DNA of 64,000 bases from Corynebacterium ammoniagenes DSM 20306 (GTDB lineage Bacteria; Actinomycetota; Actinomycetes; Mycobacteriales; Mycobacteriaceae). Of the stretch, positions 50,721-59,415 are shown piece after piece. The notes under the pieces are model-generated. The model searched no databases, was not told the origin of the DNA, and worked only from the letters and a program-made list of their open reading frames with translations. Within the stretch, counting starts at the first letter, position 1. Each line of letters starts with the position of its first letter. The position numbers were made by a program, and so were the translations under genes. The stretch is taken from assembly GCF_001941425.1 (NCBI RefSeq), contig NZ_CP009244.1:1-64000 (forward strand), in the 5' to 3' direction.

Positions 50721-51314
50721 TTAGGCTAACGGGTGGGGGATCTGGTTGATGGCCTCGTCTGCGGTGGGGGCAGCGGTGGTCTTGTTCCAGGGCATCACCG
50801 ACAGGGCCTTGCCCATCGCGCAGGTGTTGGTCACTCCGGAAAATGTCAGGCCAGCGCCAATGGCTCCGGCGACGGTGCGCAGTTTCGGGGAGAGGAACTT
50901 ACCGCCCACCAGGCCGGTGACAACGAGGGAACCGGCGACCAGGCGCACCTGACGCTCGAGGTCCCAACGCTGGGCACCTCGGACGACGTCTCCTCCGGCG
51001 GCGGCGAAGGCACTGACCCCACCGGTGAGCACCTGGGCGGTTTCCACCCCGGCGGCTCCGAGACGTTGGCGGGCCTGCTCCGCGCGGACACCGGACTGGC
51101 AGACCAGGATCACGCGCTCACCGAGACGCTCGGCGAGCTGTTCGGTGTGCTCGGAGACTAGCGGCAGTGGCACGTTGTAGGAACCACGGATGTGCAGGGC
51201 CTCAAATTCAGCCGGGGAGCGCACGTCAATGGCAACGAGGTCCTTGTGGTCGGTGATCCACTGGCGCACGGTGGCCGGCTCGACGGTAGTAATGGTGGTA
51301 GAAGGCGAGTTCAT
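50721..51314 (-). CDS. Rhodanese with membrane DUF2892 domain (YgaP-like)
   Basis: 197 aa. The N-terminal rhodanese domain contains DVRSPAEFEALHIRGS and the active Cys in VILVCQSGVRAEQARQR. The C-terminal DUF2892 part (about 120-180) has two membrane helices, as in YgaP. YgaP is a membrane sulfurtransferase, so this likely couples sulfur transfer to the envelope. ATG 51314 lies next to the operator at 51362. Confidence 0.88.
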   Translation of the reverse strand: MNSPSTTITTVEPATVRQWITDHKDLVAIDVRSPAEFEALHIRGSYNVPLPLVSEHTEQLAERLGERVILVCQSGVRAEQARQRLGAAGVETAQVLTGGVSAFAAAGGDVVRGAQRWDLERQVRLVAGSLVVTGLVGGKFLSPKLRTVAGAIGAGLTFSGVTNTCAMGKALSVMPWNKTTAAPTADEAINQIPHPLA

Positions 51315-51361
51315 GGAGATCCTTTCAAGGCTGTTACTGGGAGCTTCACCCAGTCTGCCAT

Positions 51362-51377
51362 ATACCCCCCGGGGTAT
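51362..51377. promoter_or_regulatory. CsoR/CstR-type operator between divergent operons
   Basis: ATACCCC-CC-GGGGTAT is the same palindrome as in front of cstB, placed between the minus-strand rhodanese/TauE operon and the plus-strand repressor/DUF302 operon. Confidence 0.78.
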
Positions 51378-51458
51378 GCAAGATACGGGTGCGGGTATGC
51401 AAAATGCCCCTCTCCGTATAGGGTGAGAGTACGTTTCCACCCTGCACAAGGAGTCCTG

Positions 51459-51716
51459 ATGCAACTCGAATCCAGCGAAATGAAGCCGGTTATCAACCGC
51501 CTCAAGCGCGCCCAAGGGCAGCTTTCTGCCGTGGTGCGCATGCTTGAGGAGGGGGGCGAGTGCAAGGAGGTTGTCACCCAACTCTCGGCGGCGACCAAGG
51601 CGCTCGACCGGGCGGGTTTTGCGATCATCGCCACCGGACTCGAGCAGTGTTTGACCAACCCGGAGGAGTCGATGGACAAAAAGGAAATGGAGAAGCTCTT
51701 CCTCTCCCTTGCGTGA
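51459..51716 (+). CDS. cstR: CsoR-family repressor (CstR-type)
   Basis: 85 aa, all-helical DUF156 fold. In copper-sensing CsoR the first helix Cys is followed by a His-xxx-Cys pair in helix 2. Here the first Cys is in GGECKEV and the second in ATGLEQCL, where Gly replaces the His. A two-Cys, no-His pattern is the CstR type that senses persulfides rather than Cu(I). AAGGAG at 51448-51453 precedes ATG 51459. It sits directly downstream of its probable operator. Confidence 0.85.
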   Translation: MQLESSEMKPVINRLKRAQGQLSAVVRMLEEGGECKEVVTQLSAATKALDRAGFAIIATGLEQCLTNPEESMDKKEMEKLFLSLA

Positions 51717-51785
51717 TCCGCCAGCCACTGTCAGGCTGGGGCGTGATGTCAGTGCCGAGTTCACCTATGTTTAAGGAGTCAGAGC

Positions 51786-52211
51786 ATGTCCTACACCCAC
51801 AGTATCACCGTGTCCCTGTCCTACAAGGACGCTGTCACACGTACCCGTGCGGCCCTGGCTGAGCACGGATTCGGCGTACTCAGCGAGATCGATGTCCGTG
51901 CCACTTTCGATAAGAAACTCGGAACCGACGCCGCCGAGGCAGTGGGAGACTACGTCATTCTCGGCGCCTGCAACCCCACCCTGGCCAGTAAAGCCCTGGC
52001 CGCGGAACCGGAGCTGGGGGCTTTGCTGCCGTGCAACGTTGTTGTCCGGCGGGGCCCAGGGGATGACGGGACTACCGTCGAGGCGATCGACCCGCAGACC
52101 ATGGTGAAACTAGGCGAAAGTGACCAGGTCCGGGAGGTCGCCGCCGACGCTGACGCCCGGCTCCAGGCAGCGTTGGCCGACATCGCCGGGGGCAATGAGT
52201 CCGGCTCCTGA
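51786..52211 (+). CDS. DUF302 protein
   Basis: 141 aa with one DUF302 domain: SYKDAVTRTRAALAEHGFGV at the start, then YVILGACNPTLASKAL and LLPCNVVVRR, where two Cys are conserved. DUF302 proteins accompany sulfur-module genes in many bacteria; the function is unknown. It is in the same operon as the CsoR-family gene. Confidence 0.87.
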   Translation: MSYTHSITVSLSYKDAVTRTRAALAEHGFGVLSEIDVRATFDKKLGTDAAEAVGDYVILGACNPTLASKALAAEPELGALLPCNVVVRRGPGDDGTTVEAIDPQTMVKLGESDQVREVAADADARLQAALADIAGGNESGS

Positions 52212-52414
52212 TCCGGTGGCCAGTTAGGCCACACCCCAATAGGGCAGTTTTAGAATTTCTGTCGCCCTAGCGTGGTCGACCCCCTGCGGCAGCGGTCTTT
52301 CACAACTTCATAGGCGGTTCAGTTGATGCCGGTGAGGAAACCTAGAGAGGCCCTAGGAGCACGGGGGATGAGCTTATTAAAGGCCGAAGGCGCCGCCGCT
52401 GACGAGGATGAAGA

Positions 52415-53189
52415 GGTGCTGTTGCAAAGTTGGGGCAGTAGGAAGATCGACGTGAAATAATCACAGCCATGGGTATCTTCTCCGGTCGTCATTTCCCCCG
52501 TGACATCATTCTGTGGGCAGTGCGGTGGTACTGCCGCTACGGGGTGAGCTACCGCGATCTGGAGGAAATGATGACTTCAGCGGGGCGTGCCGGTCGATCA
52601 CACCACGATCTACCGCTGGGTCCAGAAATATGCCCCTGAGCTGGACAAGCAAACACGGTGGTACCGGCAGGTACCTGACTGGCAGGCCAGTTCCTGGCGG
52701 GTGGATGAGACCTATATCCGGGTCGGCGGCAGGTGGTGCTACCTCTATCGGGCGATCACCGCCGGTGGCCAGACCCTGGACTTTTACCTCTCTCCGAAGC
52801 GGAACGTGGCCGCAGCGAAGCGTTTCCTGGCCAAGACGCTGCGATCGAATACGACAGCCGGGTCCCCGCGGGTCATCAACACCGACAAGGCACCAGCTCT
52901 GGCCAAGGCAATATCCGAGCTGAAGGCGGAGGGAATCTGCCCGCCAACAGTGGAACACCGGCAGGTGAAATACCTCAACAACATCCTGGAAGGCGACCAT
53001 GGTCGGCTGAAGCGGATCCTCGGGCCGAAGGGCGCGTTTAAGAACCGGACATCTGCATATCGGACGTTGAAAGGGATGGAGGCGATGCACTCATTGCGGA
53101 AAGGCCAGGGCACGATGTTTGACCTCACGGGCACCCGCCTCAGACCGCAGAGACGCTTCTCACTCATCGCCGACACAGCCCGGACTTGA
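52415..53189 (+). pseudogene. IS6-family transposase element, frameshifted
   Basis: The left end GGTGCTGTTGCAAA (52415-52428) and ATG 52469 (MGIFSGRHFPRDIILWAVRW) are intact. The frame shifts by one base at DLEEMMTSAG (52570-52587). The new frame continues with HTTIYRWVQKYAPELDKQTR, the DDE motifs SWRVDETYIRVGGRW and VINTDKAPAL, and ends at 53189. No right-hand inverted repeat is found up to 53300, so the 3' end is missing. The gap 52212-52414 shows no gene. Confidence 0.85.
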
Positions 53190-53298
53190 TAGCTTCTCCA
53201 GGCAGGGCAGACCGGGGCACAGGGGAGGCAGTCCGTGCTCGTCATATATGGGGGCGGCGAGCGTCCCGCCAACGAGGAGCAGGTGCCGTAATCCACGT

Positions 53299-54864
53299 TT
53301 AGTGGGATACTTCCGTAACCTGCCTTCTCCTGCGCCAGCTGACGAGGCCGGTAACCGCAGGCCATGCAAGAGCCAGCATCGCGAGAACCAACAGGGGCGT
53401 ATCCCCCATGCGCGCATACGGCGTCAAACCAGTATGAAGGGGAACGGTTGCCGTCAGCAGTTCGTTCGTGCCCAGGCCACTGAGTTGTGAGACTGTGCCG
53501 TCGGGCTGGATAACTGCGGAGTATCCGGTGGGGGCAGCCTGGAGAACGGTGCGGCCAAACTCGCGGGCACGCATCTGGGATGCGGCCACTTCAATTGCAG
53601 GTACTTCCTCGGTCACAAAAGACGCGGCGTTGGTCGGTGCGAGGAGTAGCTGCCCACCATTGCGAACGGCATCGGCGACCCGGTCGGCGAAGAAGACCTC
53701 ATAAGAAATGACGATCCCCAATCGTGGTGTCCCGCTGGGATCGAGCACCGCCGGTCCCTCTCCGGCAATGGCGTCGCGGGGGATGAACCGTGCGTCCTCG
53801 CTGAGTCGTTCAATCAGATTGCGCATAGGGATGTACTCGCCGAACGGCACACGATGATGCTTCTCATAGCGTCCTAACCGGGTCCCGTCCGGTCCCCACA
53901 CTATGGATGCGTTCCGGAAATGTTGATCCTCGGATTCGGTAATTCCGACAACGATGTTCGTGTCGAGTTGCCTGGCCAGTTCAGCGAAAGCTGCATCAAC
54001 GCGCGTCCCGTCGATTGAGCCGTCGATATTGACGACGTTTTCGGGCAGCAGAACCAGATCAGGGTCCCCGGTGATATCTTCGGCAGCCTGTAGGTGCTGG
54101 CGGGTCGTATCAAACGGATCGGTATTGACCGCGCGAAGCCCGCGGGGGCCTCCACCCTGCACGAGCACGACGTCAAGGCTGCCTTCTGCCGTATCATCTA
54201 CGATCGTTGGCGCGAACGCCGGTACCGCGAGTACCACGACCACTGCGACCACGGATGCTGCACGGGCTCGTCTCGGCCCGAAGATGACAGCGGTAACAAC
54301 GGCCCCCGCAACTGCGGCCAACGCGGTCACCAGGAGAGTCCCACCCAGGGGCGCTGCCGCCATGAAAGGACCATCGGTCTGGCTGTATCCGAAAGCGGAC
54401 AGCGGGAAACCGCCGAACGGGAACCGGTGCTGCACAGCCTCCAATAACACTAGGGCAGCAGGGGTGAGCAGCCACCAGCCCGACCAGCGGCTGCGAAAAG
54501 CCGCCTCGTTAGGCGATACCGCGGCAACCAGCATTAACAGTAGCGCCTGAACGGCAACAACAGCAGCGTATCCGGCAGTGTTGAAGTCGGTGAGCCAGTG
54601 CAGAGCAAGAGCGTAGTGCACCACCCCGCCCAACCCACCGAGCCACAAACGGTTACGTAGTGGTTGACCTGCCAAAGCCAGCATGAACATAGTCACGCCC
54701 ACCGGGAACAGCACCCACCAACCGCGTGGCGGCAGCGCCAGCCACCAGACCACCGCAGCTCCCATCATGAGCGCGGTGGGACCGGCCAATCTGCGCCAGT
54801 TATCGCCGGCTATCCCCCGGGAAAGACGTGAGACTGTCACGTCTGCTGCAGTACTAGCCTTCAC
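53299..54864 (-). CDS. lnt: Apolipoprotein N-acyltransferase-like protein (Lnt) with Ser in place of catalytic Cys
   Basis: 521 aa. Several membrane segments at the start (about 20-225) are followed by a nitrilase-type domain. The catalytic Glu is in LLPENVVN and the Lys in YEKHHRVPFGEY. The position of the nucleophilic Cys reads GIVISYEVFF, a Ser (TCT). In active Lnt this residue is Cys. The last segment (about 490-510) anchors the end. It lies downstream of ccsB on the same strand, 134 nt apart. Confidence 0.85.
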   Translation of the reverse strand: MKASTAADVTVSRLSRGIAGDNWRRLAGPTALMMGAAVVWWLALPPRGWWVLFPVGVTMFMLALAGQPLRNRLWLGGLGGVVHYALALHWLTDFNTAGYAAVVAVQALLLMLVAAVSPNEAAFRSRWSGWWLLTPAALVLLEAVQHRFPFGGFPLSAFGYSQTDGPFMAAAPLGGTLLVTALAAVAGAVVTAVIFGPRRARAASVVAVVVVLAVPAFAPTIVDDTAEGSLDVVLVQGGGPRGLRAVNTDPFDTTRQHLQAAEDITGDPDLVLLPENVVNIDGSIDGTRVDAAFAELARQLDTNIVVGITESEDQHFRNASIVWGPDGTRLGRYEKHHRVPFGEYIPMRNLIERLSEDARFIPRDAIAGEGPAVLDPSGTPRLGIVISYEVFFADRVADAVRNGGQLLLAPTNAASFVTEEVPAIEVAASQMRAREFGRTVLQAAPTGYSAVIQPDGTVSQLSGLGTNELLTATVPLHTGLTPYARMGDTPLLVLAMLALAWPAVTGLVSWRRRRQVTEVSH

Positions 54865-54998
54865 CGGAGATCACGGCCTTCTTCGGGTTGCTGCTCAGTT
54901 GTGAATATATGCCCAATCCTTCGAGTCATGTGACAGCAACTTTCAGTACTTTCCCAGTGGATCTGGGGGTGTTCGGCAAAGCGTTGACGAATCCGGAT

Positions 54999-56030
54999 TT
55001 AGTTCAGGCCGGCGTAGGAGTGCAGGCCGGAGACGACCAGGTTGATGAAAAACAGGTTGAAGATTATCGTGGCCAGGGCCAGGATATTGATCCACGCGGC
55101 CTTGTGATCGCGCCACCCGGCCGTGGCACGGGCATGCAGGTAGGCGGCATAGAGCACCCAGGAGATAAAGGATGCGGTCTCCTTCGGATCCCATCCCCAA
55201 AACCGGCCCCACGAGACCTCCGCCCAGATCGCACCCAGAACAATGCCCAACCCCAGCACGGGCAACGTAATGATGGCGGATTTGTAGGCTAAGGCGTCGA
55301 GTTTCTTCGCATTAGGAAGCGGCTTGGCCACCGCACCAAAAAAGCCACGTTCTTTGCCCAGAGGTTGCCACATGCGCAGGAGGTAGAGCAGGGAGGCGAT
55401 ACCGGAGACGATGCCAATCGCCGCGCCCAGGGAGACGGTGGAGACGTGAACCGGTAGCCAGTAGGACTGTAGGGCAGGGACGACCGGGGCGGAGTCGGAG
55501 TAGAGGCTGGTGCCTGCGAAGAACAGCAGGACGAGGATGGGGACCAGCAGCCAGGGCCAGACGCTGCGCCATTCGCGGTGTTGAATGACGATCGCGGCGG
55601 CGATCATCGCCAGCACGCAGATCATGGAGATGTATTCGTACATATTTCCCAGCGGGAAGCGGTAGGTGGCTAGACCGCGCAGGACCACAGACATGAGGTG
55701 GATGGCCGCACCGACCCACACCAGGGCTTGGGTCATTCCGCCGAATTTGTGGGCGGAGGATTCTTTGGCCGCGAAGTGTTCATCGGTGAGTGGGGTGTCT
55801 GCGGCGGCAGTATCCTCATCGGGACTGTCAGTGAGGTCAGTGGTGCTGGCGCCGGTGCGCACGGCGACACGTTCGGGTTCTGCGATATGTTCGCGCAGTC
55901 GTCGGGCGTCAATGACCCCCTGCATCTTCACGTAGAAGATCAGGGAGAGCACCAGGGCGAGCAGGTAGACCACGAACGCGGTCTGGAAGGCAGTATCAGA
56001 GAAGGCGGAGAGAGTCTGATTGACAGGCAT
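54999..56030 (-). CDS. ccsB: Cytochrome c biogenesis protein CcsB/ResC
   Basis: 343 aa membrane protein. The WWD haem-handling motif reads WGRFWGWDPKETASFISW near residue 280. His residues of the helix pair are in the loops near WLPVHVST. With ResB it presents haem for covalent attachment to cytochrome c. It follows resB by 33 nt. Confidence 0.93.
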   Translation of the reverse strand: MPVNQTLSAFSDTAFQTAFVVYLLALVLSLIFYVKMQGVIDARRLREHIAEPERVAVRTGASTTDLTDSPDEDTAAADTPLTDEHFAAKESSAHKFGGMTQALVWVGAAIHLMSVVLRGLATYRFPLGNMYEYISMICVLAMIAAAIVIQHREWRSVWPWLLVPILVLLFFAGTSLYSDSAPVVPALQSYWLPVHVSTVSLGAAIGIVSGIASLLYLLRMWQPLGKERGFFGAVAKPLPNAKKLDALAYKSAIITLPVLGLGIVLGAIWAEVSWGRFWGWDPKETASFISWVLYAAYLHARATAGWRDHKAAWINILALATIIFNLFFINLVVSGLHSYAGLN

Positions 56031-56063
56031 GAAGGCACGATTCCTTAGAATTGAAGGTGGGTA

Positions 56064-57743
56064 TTACTGACTGGGGTGGGTAACCGACACTGGGGTAGCC
56101 TCCTCGGCGTCCTCATCGATGTCGTCGGGGTCGGGCAGCCCGAGCAACTCACGGTGGATGTCATCGAACTCGCTGCCCCAGCCAGCCCGGTCAGTCCGGG
56201 CTAGGCCGGCTATCTCTACGACGGTTGCGGTGCCATCAGCGGAAGGCTGCAGACGGATCCAGATACGCCGGCGCTTGATGACCAGAGAGCCGATGAGAGA
56301 GGCGAGCATGATCACGGTGGTCACCAGCACCCACGGTTGGAAGGGGTCGTGGCTGATCTGGTAATTGGCGAACTCGCTGGCCCCGTCAAAGGTGACGGTC
56401 GTACCGTCATCCAGGGTTACCTCCTCCCCCTGTTGAAGGTTGACGCGTTCGATTCGTTGCAGCTGTCCGTTGGCAATCAGCGTGTCGTCGAGTTCGAAGA
56501 TGGACTGGGCACGGCCGGTGTCGAGGCCAGCGTCACCGCGGTAGATGTCAATGGCCACGGCCGGATCCCGCATCGCCGGATACGATGAGGTCAGCAGTTG
56601 ACCGTTGTCCCCGCCCCACTCGGCGGTGGGGGCAAAGAGTCCCTCCAGCGCGATTTGGTTTTGCCGGCGTTCAAAGAGATCGGGATACATCCCGGCCGGT
56701 GGGTCAAACCGCATCGCACCAGAGGACAGGAAGAAGGTCGGATCTTCGGGGCCGAATTGCAGGGTCTGCGTGCGGGTTTCACCGTTGGGCCAGGTCACCG
56801 TGAAGGTGGGGGCATATCCGTGGCCCATCAGATAGATCCGGTCGCCGGCCACCCGCAGCGGGTGGTTGACCTGCAATTGGTAGTCGGTCCACTCCTCCTT
56901 CGGTGTGAGGATGTCGTCGCCGATGGCATAGGAGATATTGGAGGTAAACATCTCCGCCTGGCCATTGGGCAGGTAGTCGGCGGAAAAGTCGTGGGCGTCG
57001 AAGCAAAACGTGGTCAGTCCCGTGCCGTCGAAGGTCGGGCCAGCCCGGAACGAATCGAAGTTGGCGGTGGAGGTATTGCAGAACTCGGTGCTCTGTTCGA
57101 TCGGCGGGGTCTCGTAGTTACCGGATTCGGTGACGATGATGACCATGCCCTCGTAGTAGACCATCCGACCGGCGGCGATCGTGACGAGCATGCCCACCAG
57201 CGAAAGATGGAACAGGAGGTTAGCCAGCTCCCGGGTATAACCGCGCTCCGCGGCGAGGGAAAACACCCCTGCCCGGTCCTGGTTCGGCTGATACTCGGCG
57301 ACCTTCCATCTCTTCAGTCGTCGGTGAGCATGTGCGGTGACCTCTGATATCGGCTTGTCGATCATGCCGGTGGCATGTAATGGCAACCGGGCCAGGCTTT
57401 TCGGTGCCCGGGTCGGTGGGGTTTTCATCGCCTGGTAGTGGTCCCAGGAGCGTGGCAGGATACAGCCGACCAGGGAGATGGTCAGCAGCATGAAAATGGA
57501 ATTGAACCAGGTGGATTCGAAGACGTCGAACAGCTGCAGTTGGTCGTAGATTTCCGCTAGGCGGCCGTTGTTGGCGATGTAGTCGGCGACGTTGCCTTGA
57601 TTGAGGCTGCGCTGGGGCAATATGGTGCCAGGGATCGCTGCGATGGCGAGGACGAACAGCAGGACTAGCGCGGTGCGCATGCTGGTCAGCCAGTGCCAGG
57701 CCTTCTTCGGATACGTCCATAGGGTGCGCATCAGGGTGGTCAT
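56064..57743 (-). CDS. resB: Cytochrome c biogenesis protein ResB
   Basis: 559 aa with three N-terminal membrane segments, a large extracytoplasmic region (about 230-480) and a C-terminal helix near VLVTTVIMLASLIGSL. The N-terminal WHWLTSMRTALVLLFVLAIA is typical of the family. It forms the haem delivery complex with CcsB. ATG 57743 and the 97-nt gap to ccdA mark the operon. Confidence 0.92.
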   Translation of the reverse strand: MTTLMRTLWTYPKKAWHWLTSMRTALVLLFVLAIAAIPGTILPQRSLNQGNVADYIANNGRLAEIYDQLQLFDVFESTWFNSIFMLLTISLVGCILPRSWDHYQAMKTPPTRAPKSLARLPLHATGMIDKPISEVTAHAHRRLKRWKVAEYQPNQDRAGVFSLAAERGYTRELANLLFHLSLVGMLVTIAAGRMVYYEGMVIIVTESGNYETPPIEQSTEFCNTSTANFDSFRAGPTFDGTGLTTFCFDAHDFSADYLPNGQAEMFTSNISYAIGDDILTPKEEWTDYQLQVNHPLRVAGDRIYLMGHGYAPTFTVTWPNGETRTQTLQFGPEDPTFFLSSGAMRFDPPAGMYPDLFERRQNQIALEGLFAPTAEWGGDNGQLLTSSYPAMRDPAVAIDIYRGDAGLDTGRAQSIFELDDTLIANGQLQRIERVNLQQGEEVTLDDGTTVTFDGASEFANYQISHDPFQPWVLVTTVIMLASLIGSLVIKRRRIWIRLQPSADGTATVVEIAGLARTDRAGWGSEFDDIHRELLGLPDPDDIDEDAEEATPVSVTHPSQ

Positions 57744-57839
57744 GAGTGTTCCTCTTCCAGACCCCAGCCGGCACCGGGCGGTAACGGCTGCAGGGATGGG
57801 GATTAAGTCGGTGTGACCGGTGGGGTGACCGGTCAGGTG

Positions 57840-58655
57840 TTAGATCAAGGTGGCGCCATATTCGACGGTCCACTGGCGTACCCAGTTGATGAAGTACGCC
57901 CACGCCCCGCTGGCCAGGGCAATGCCGACGGCGACCATGAGCACCCCGCCGAACATCTGGATCTTGCGTGAGTGGCGTCGCAGCCAGCCGACGGTGCGCA
58001 TTGCGCGCGCCGAGCCGAAGGCCATGAGCAAAAACGGCAGTCCCAGGCCCAGGCAGTAGCCGAGGATGAGGATGACCCCACGCACGGCGGTCATACCCTC
58101 GGTGCCAGCCGAGACAGAGATGATCGCCGCGAGCGTGGGCCCCAGACACGGGGTCCATCCCAGAGCGAAGACCCCGCCTAACAGTGGGGCTCCCAGCCAG
58201 GTGGACCACTTCTTCGGAGCCATGCGGGTATCACGCTGCAGGGCAGGGACCATGCCCATGAACGTCAGCCCCATGAGGATGGTGGTCACCCCACCGATGC
58301 GCATCAGGGCCTCGGCATTGAGCGTGAGCATGCTGATCGCCCCGAAGACGGTGACCGTGGCCAACACGAAGACGACCGTGAAGCCAAGGATGAACAACCC
58401 GGCGGCACCGGCCACGGCCCACTGGCGTTTTTTGGTCACCACGGAGCCGTGTTCGGAGTCATAGCTGACCTCGCCGCCGACCACACTGGCCAGATACGAC
58501 ATATAACCAGGGACCAGCGGGACCACACACGGGGAGGCAAACGAGACGAGGCCAGCGGCAGCAGCAGCGAGGATGCCGATCAGCAGCGGCCCGGTGGCCG
58601 CAACGTCAGCGAACTGCTGGCCGATCGCCAGCTGTGCCATCACATCAACGGTCAT
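57840..58655 (-). CDS. ccdA: Thiol-disulfide interchange protein CcdA
   Basis: 271 aa with six hydrophobic segments. It carries reducing electrons across the membrane. The two redox Cys are in [17 protein letters not shown] and [13 protein letters not shown], both conserved. It overlaps tlpA by 4 nt and supplies it and cytochrome c with electrons. Confidence 0.93.
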   Translation of the reverse strand: MTVDVMAQLAIGQQFADVAATGPLLIGILAAAAAGLVSFASPCVVPLVPGYMSYLASVVGGEVSYDSEHGSVVTKKRQWAVAGAAGLFILGFTVVFVLATVTVFGAISMLTLNAEALMRIGGVTTILMGLTFMGMVPALQRDTRMAPKKWSTWLGAPLLGGVFALGWTPCLGPTLAAIISVSAGTEGMTAVRGVILILGYCLGLGLPFLLMAFGSARAMRTVGWLRRHSRKIQMFGGVLMVAVGIALASGAWAYFINWVRQWTVEYGATLI

Positions 58656-59266
58656 GGTGCTGGTGCCTCCTTAGCCAGTGGGAGGGCGACGTCGAGGACG
58701 TCCTCGGCGTCGACCTCCCGGAGGAACACCGCTGCGGGGCGGTGCTGCTTGTCCAGGATGATCGTGGTCGGGATGACCGAGGTCGGTATCCCTCCCAGGG
58801 CCACGGCGGTACGAAACGGCGGGTCGTAGATTGAGGGGTAGGTCACACCGTTGTCGAGTTTGAAGTCCTGGGCGATGGTCTGGTTGTAGTCACGGACGTT
58901 GATGCCCAGCACCGTGCCACCGAGGGGGTCGAGAGTCTCCTGGACAAGCTGCAGGTCATCGACTTCCGCCCGACACGGTGCACACCACTGGCCCCAAGCG
59001 TTGAGGACGACGACCTCGCCTTCAAAATCAGACAGGCTGATCTCCTCACCCTCCTCCATCAGCGACGGGCCGGAGAAGTCCGGCAGCGGGGCACGTTCCT
59101 CCTCTGCGTAGATAATCTCGGTTTGGCCTCCTGGTGAGTGGAACTGGAAGGTGCCCCCGACGGCGACGGCGTTTCGGGCGCCGTCGCCTGAGGAACAGGC
59201 CGTCAGGGTCACGGCGGTGAGCACCGCGGCAACCGCTGTGGCGGCTCTGCGGGGTGTGCTCGGCAT
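58652..59266 (-). CDS. TlpA/ResA-like lipoprotein thioredoxin
   Basis: 204 aa. The signal peptide ends with lipobox LTAC near residue 24. The thioredoxin-fold active site is [12 protein letters not shown] near residue 92, a CxxC centre. It reduces Cys pairs on apocytochrome c or copper proteins. It begins right after the small ORF stop, with AAGGAG at 59274-59279. Confidence 0.93.
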   Translation of the reverse strand: MPSTPRRAATAVAAVLTAVTLTACSSGDGARNAVAVGGTFQFHSPGGQTEIIYAEEERAPLPDFSGPSLMEEGEEISLSDFEGEVVVLNAWGQWCAPCRAEVDDLQLVQETLDPLGGTVLGINVRDYNQTIAQDFKLDNGVTYPSIYDPPFRTAVALGGIPTSVIPTTIILDKQHRPAAVFLREVDAEDVLDVALPLAKEAPAP

Positions 59267-59279
59267 GGATTAGATCTCC

Positions 59280-59390
59280 TTATTCCGGGGCGGTGGGGAA
59301 GAAGACGGTGTTCTGGTTGTCCCGGAAGACCACAACACCGAGGAAGGTCATCGTGCTGCCCGGTGGGTGGTCTGCAGCGACCCAGCTCAC
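59280..59390 (-). CDS. Possible 36-aa ORF or gene remnant
   Basis: From GTG 59390 the frame encodes a 36-residue peptide ending in DNQNTVFFPTAPE and has a coding-like composition, but no membrane or motif features. It lies between the oxidase and TlpA genes. It may be the end of a larger lost gene. The region shows no other credible reading frame. Confidence 0.35.
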   Translation of the reverse strand: MSWVAADHPPGSTMTFLGVVVFRDNQNTVFFPTAPE

Positions 59391-59415
59391 CCCAGCGACC
59401 GACCATGCTGTGGGG

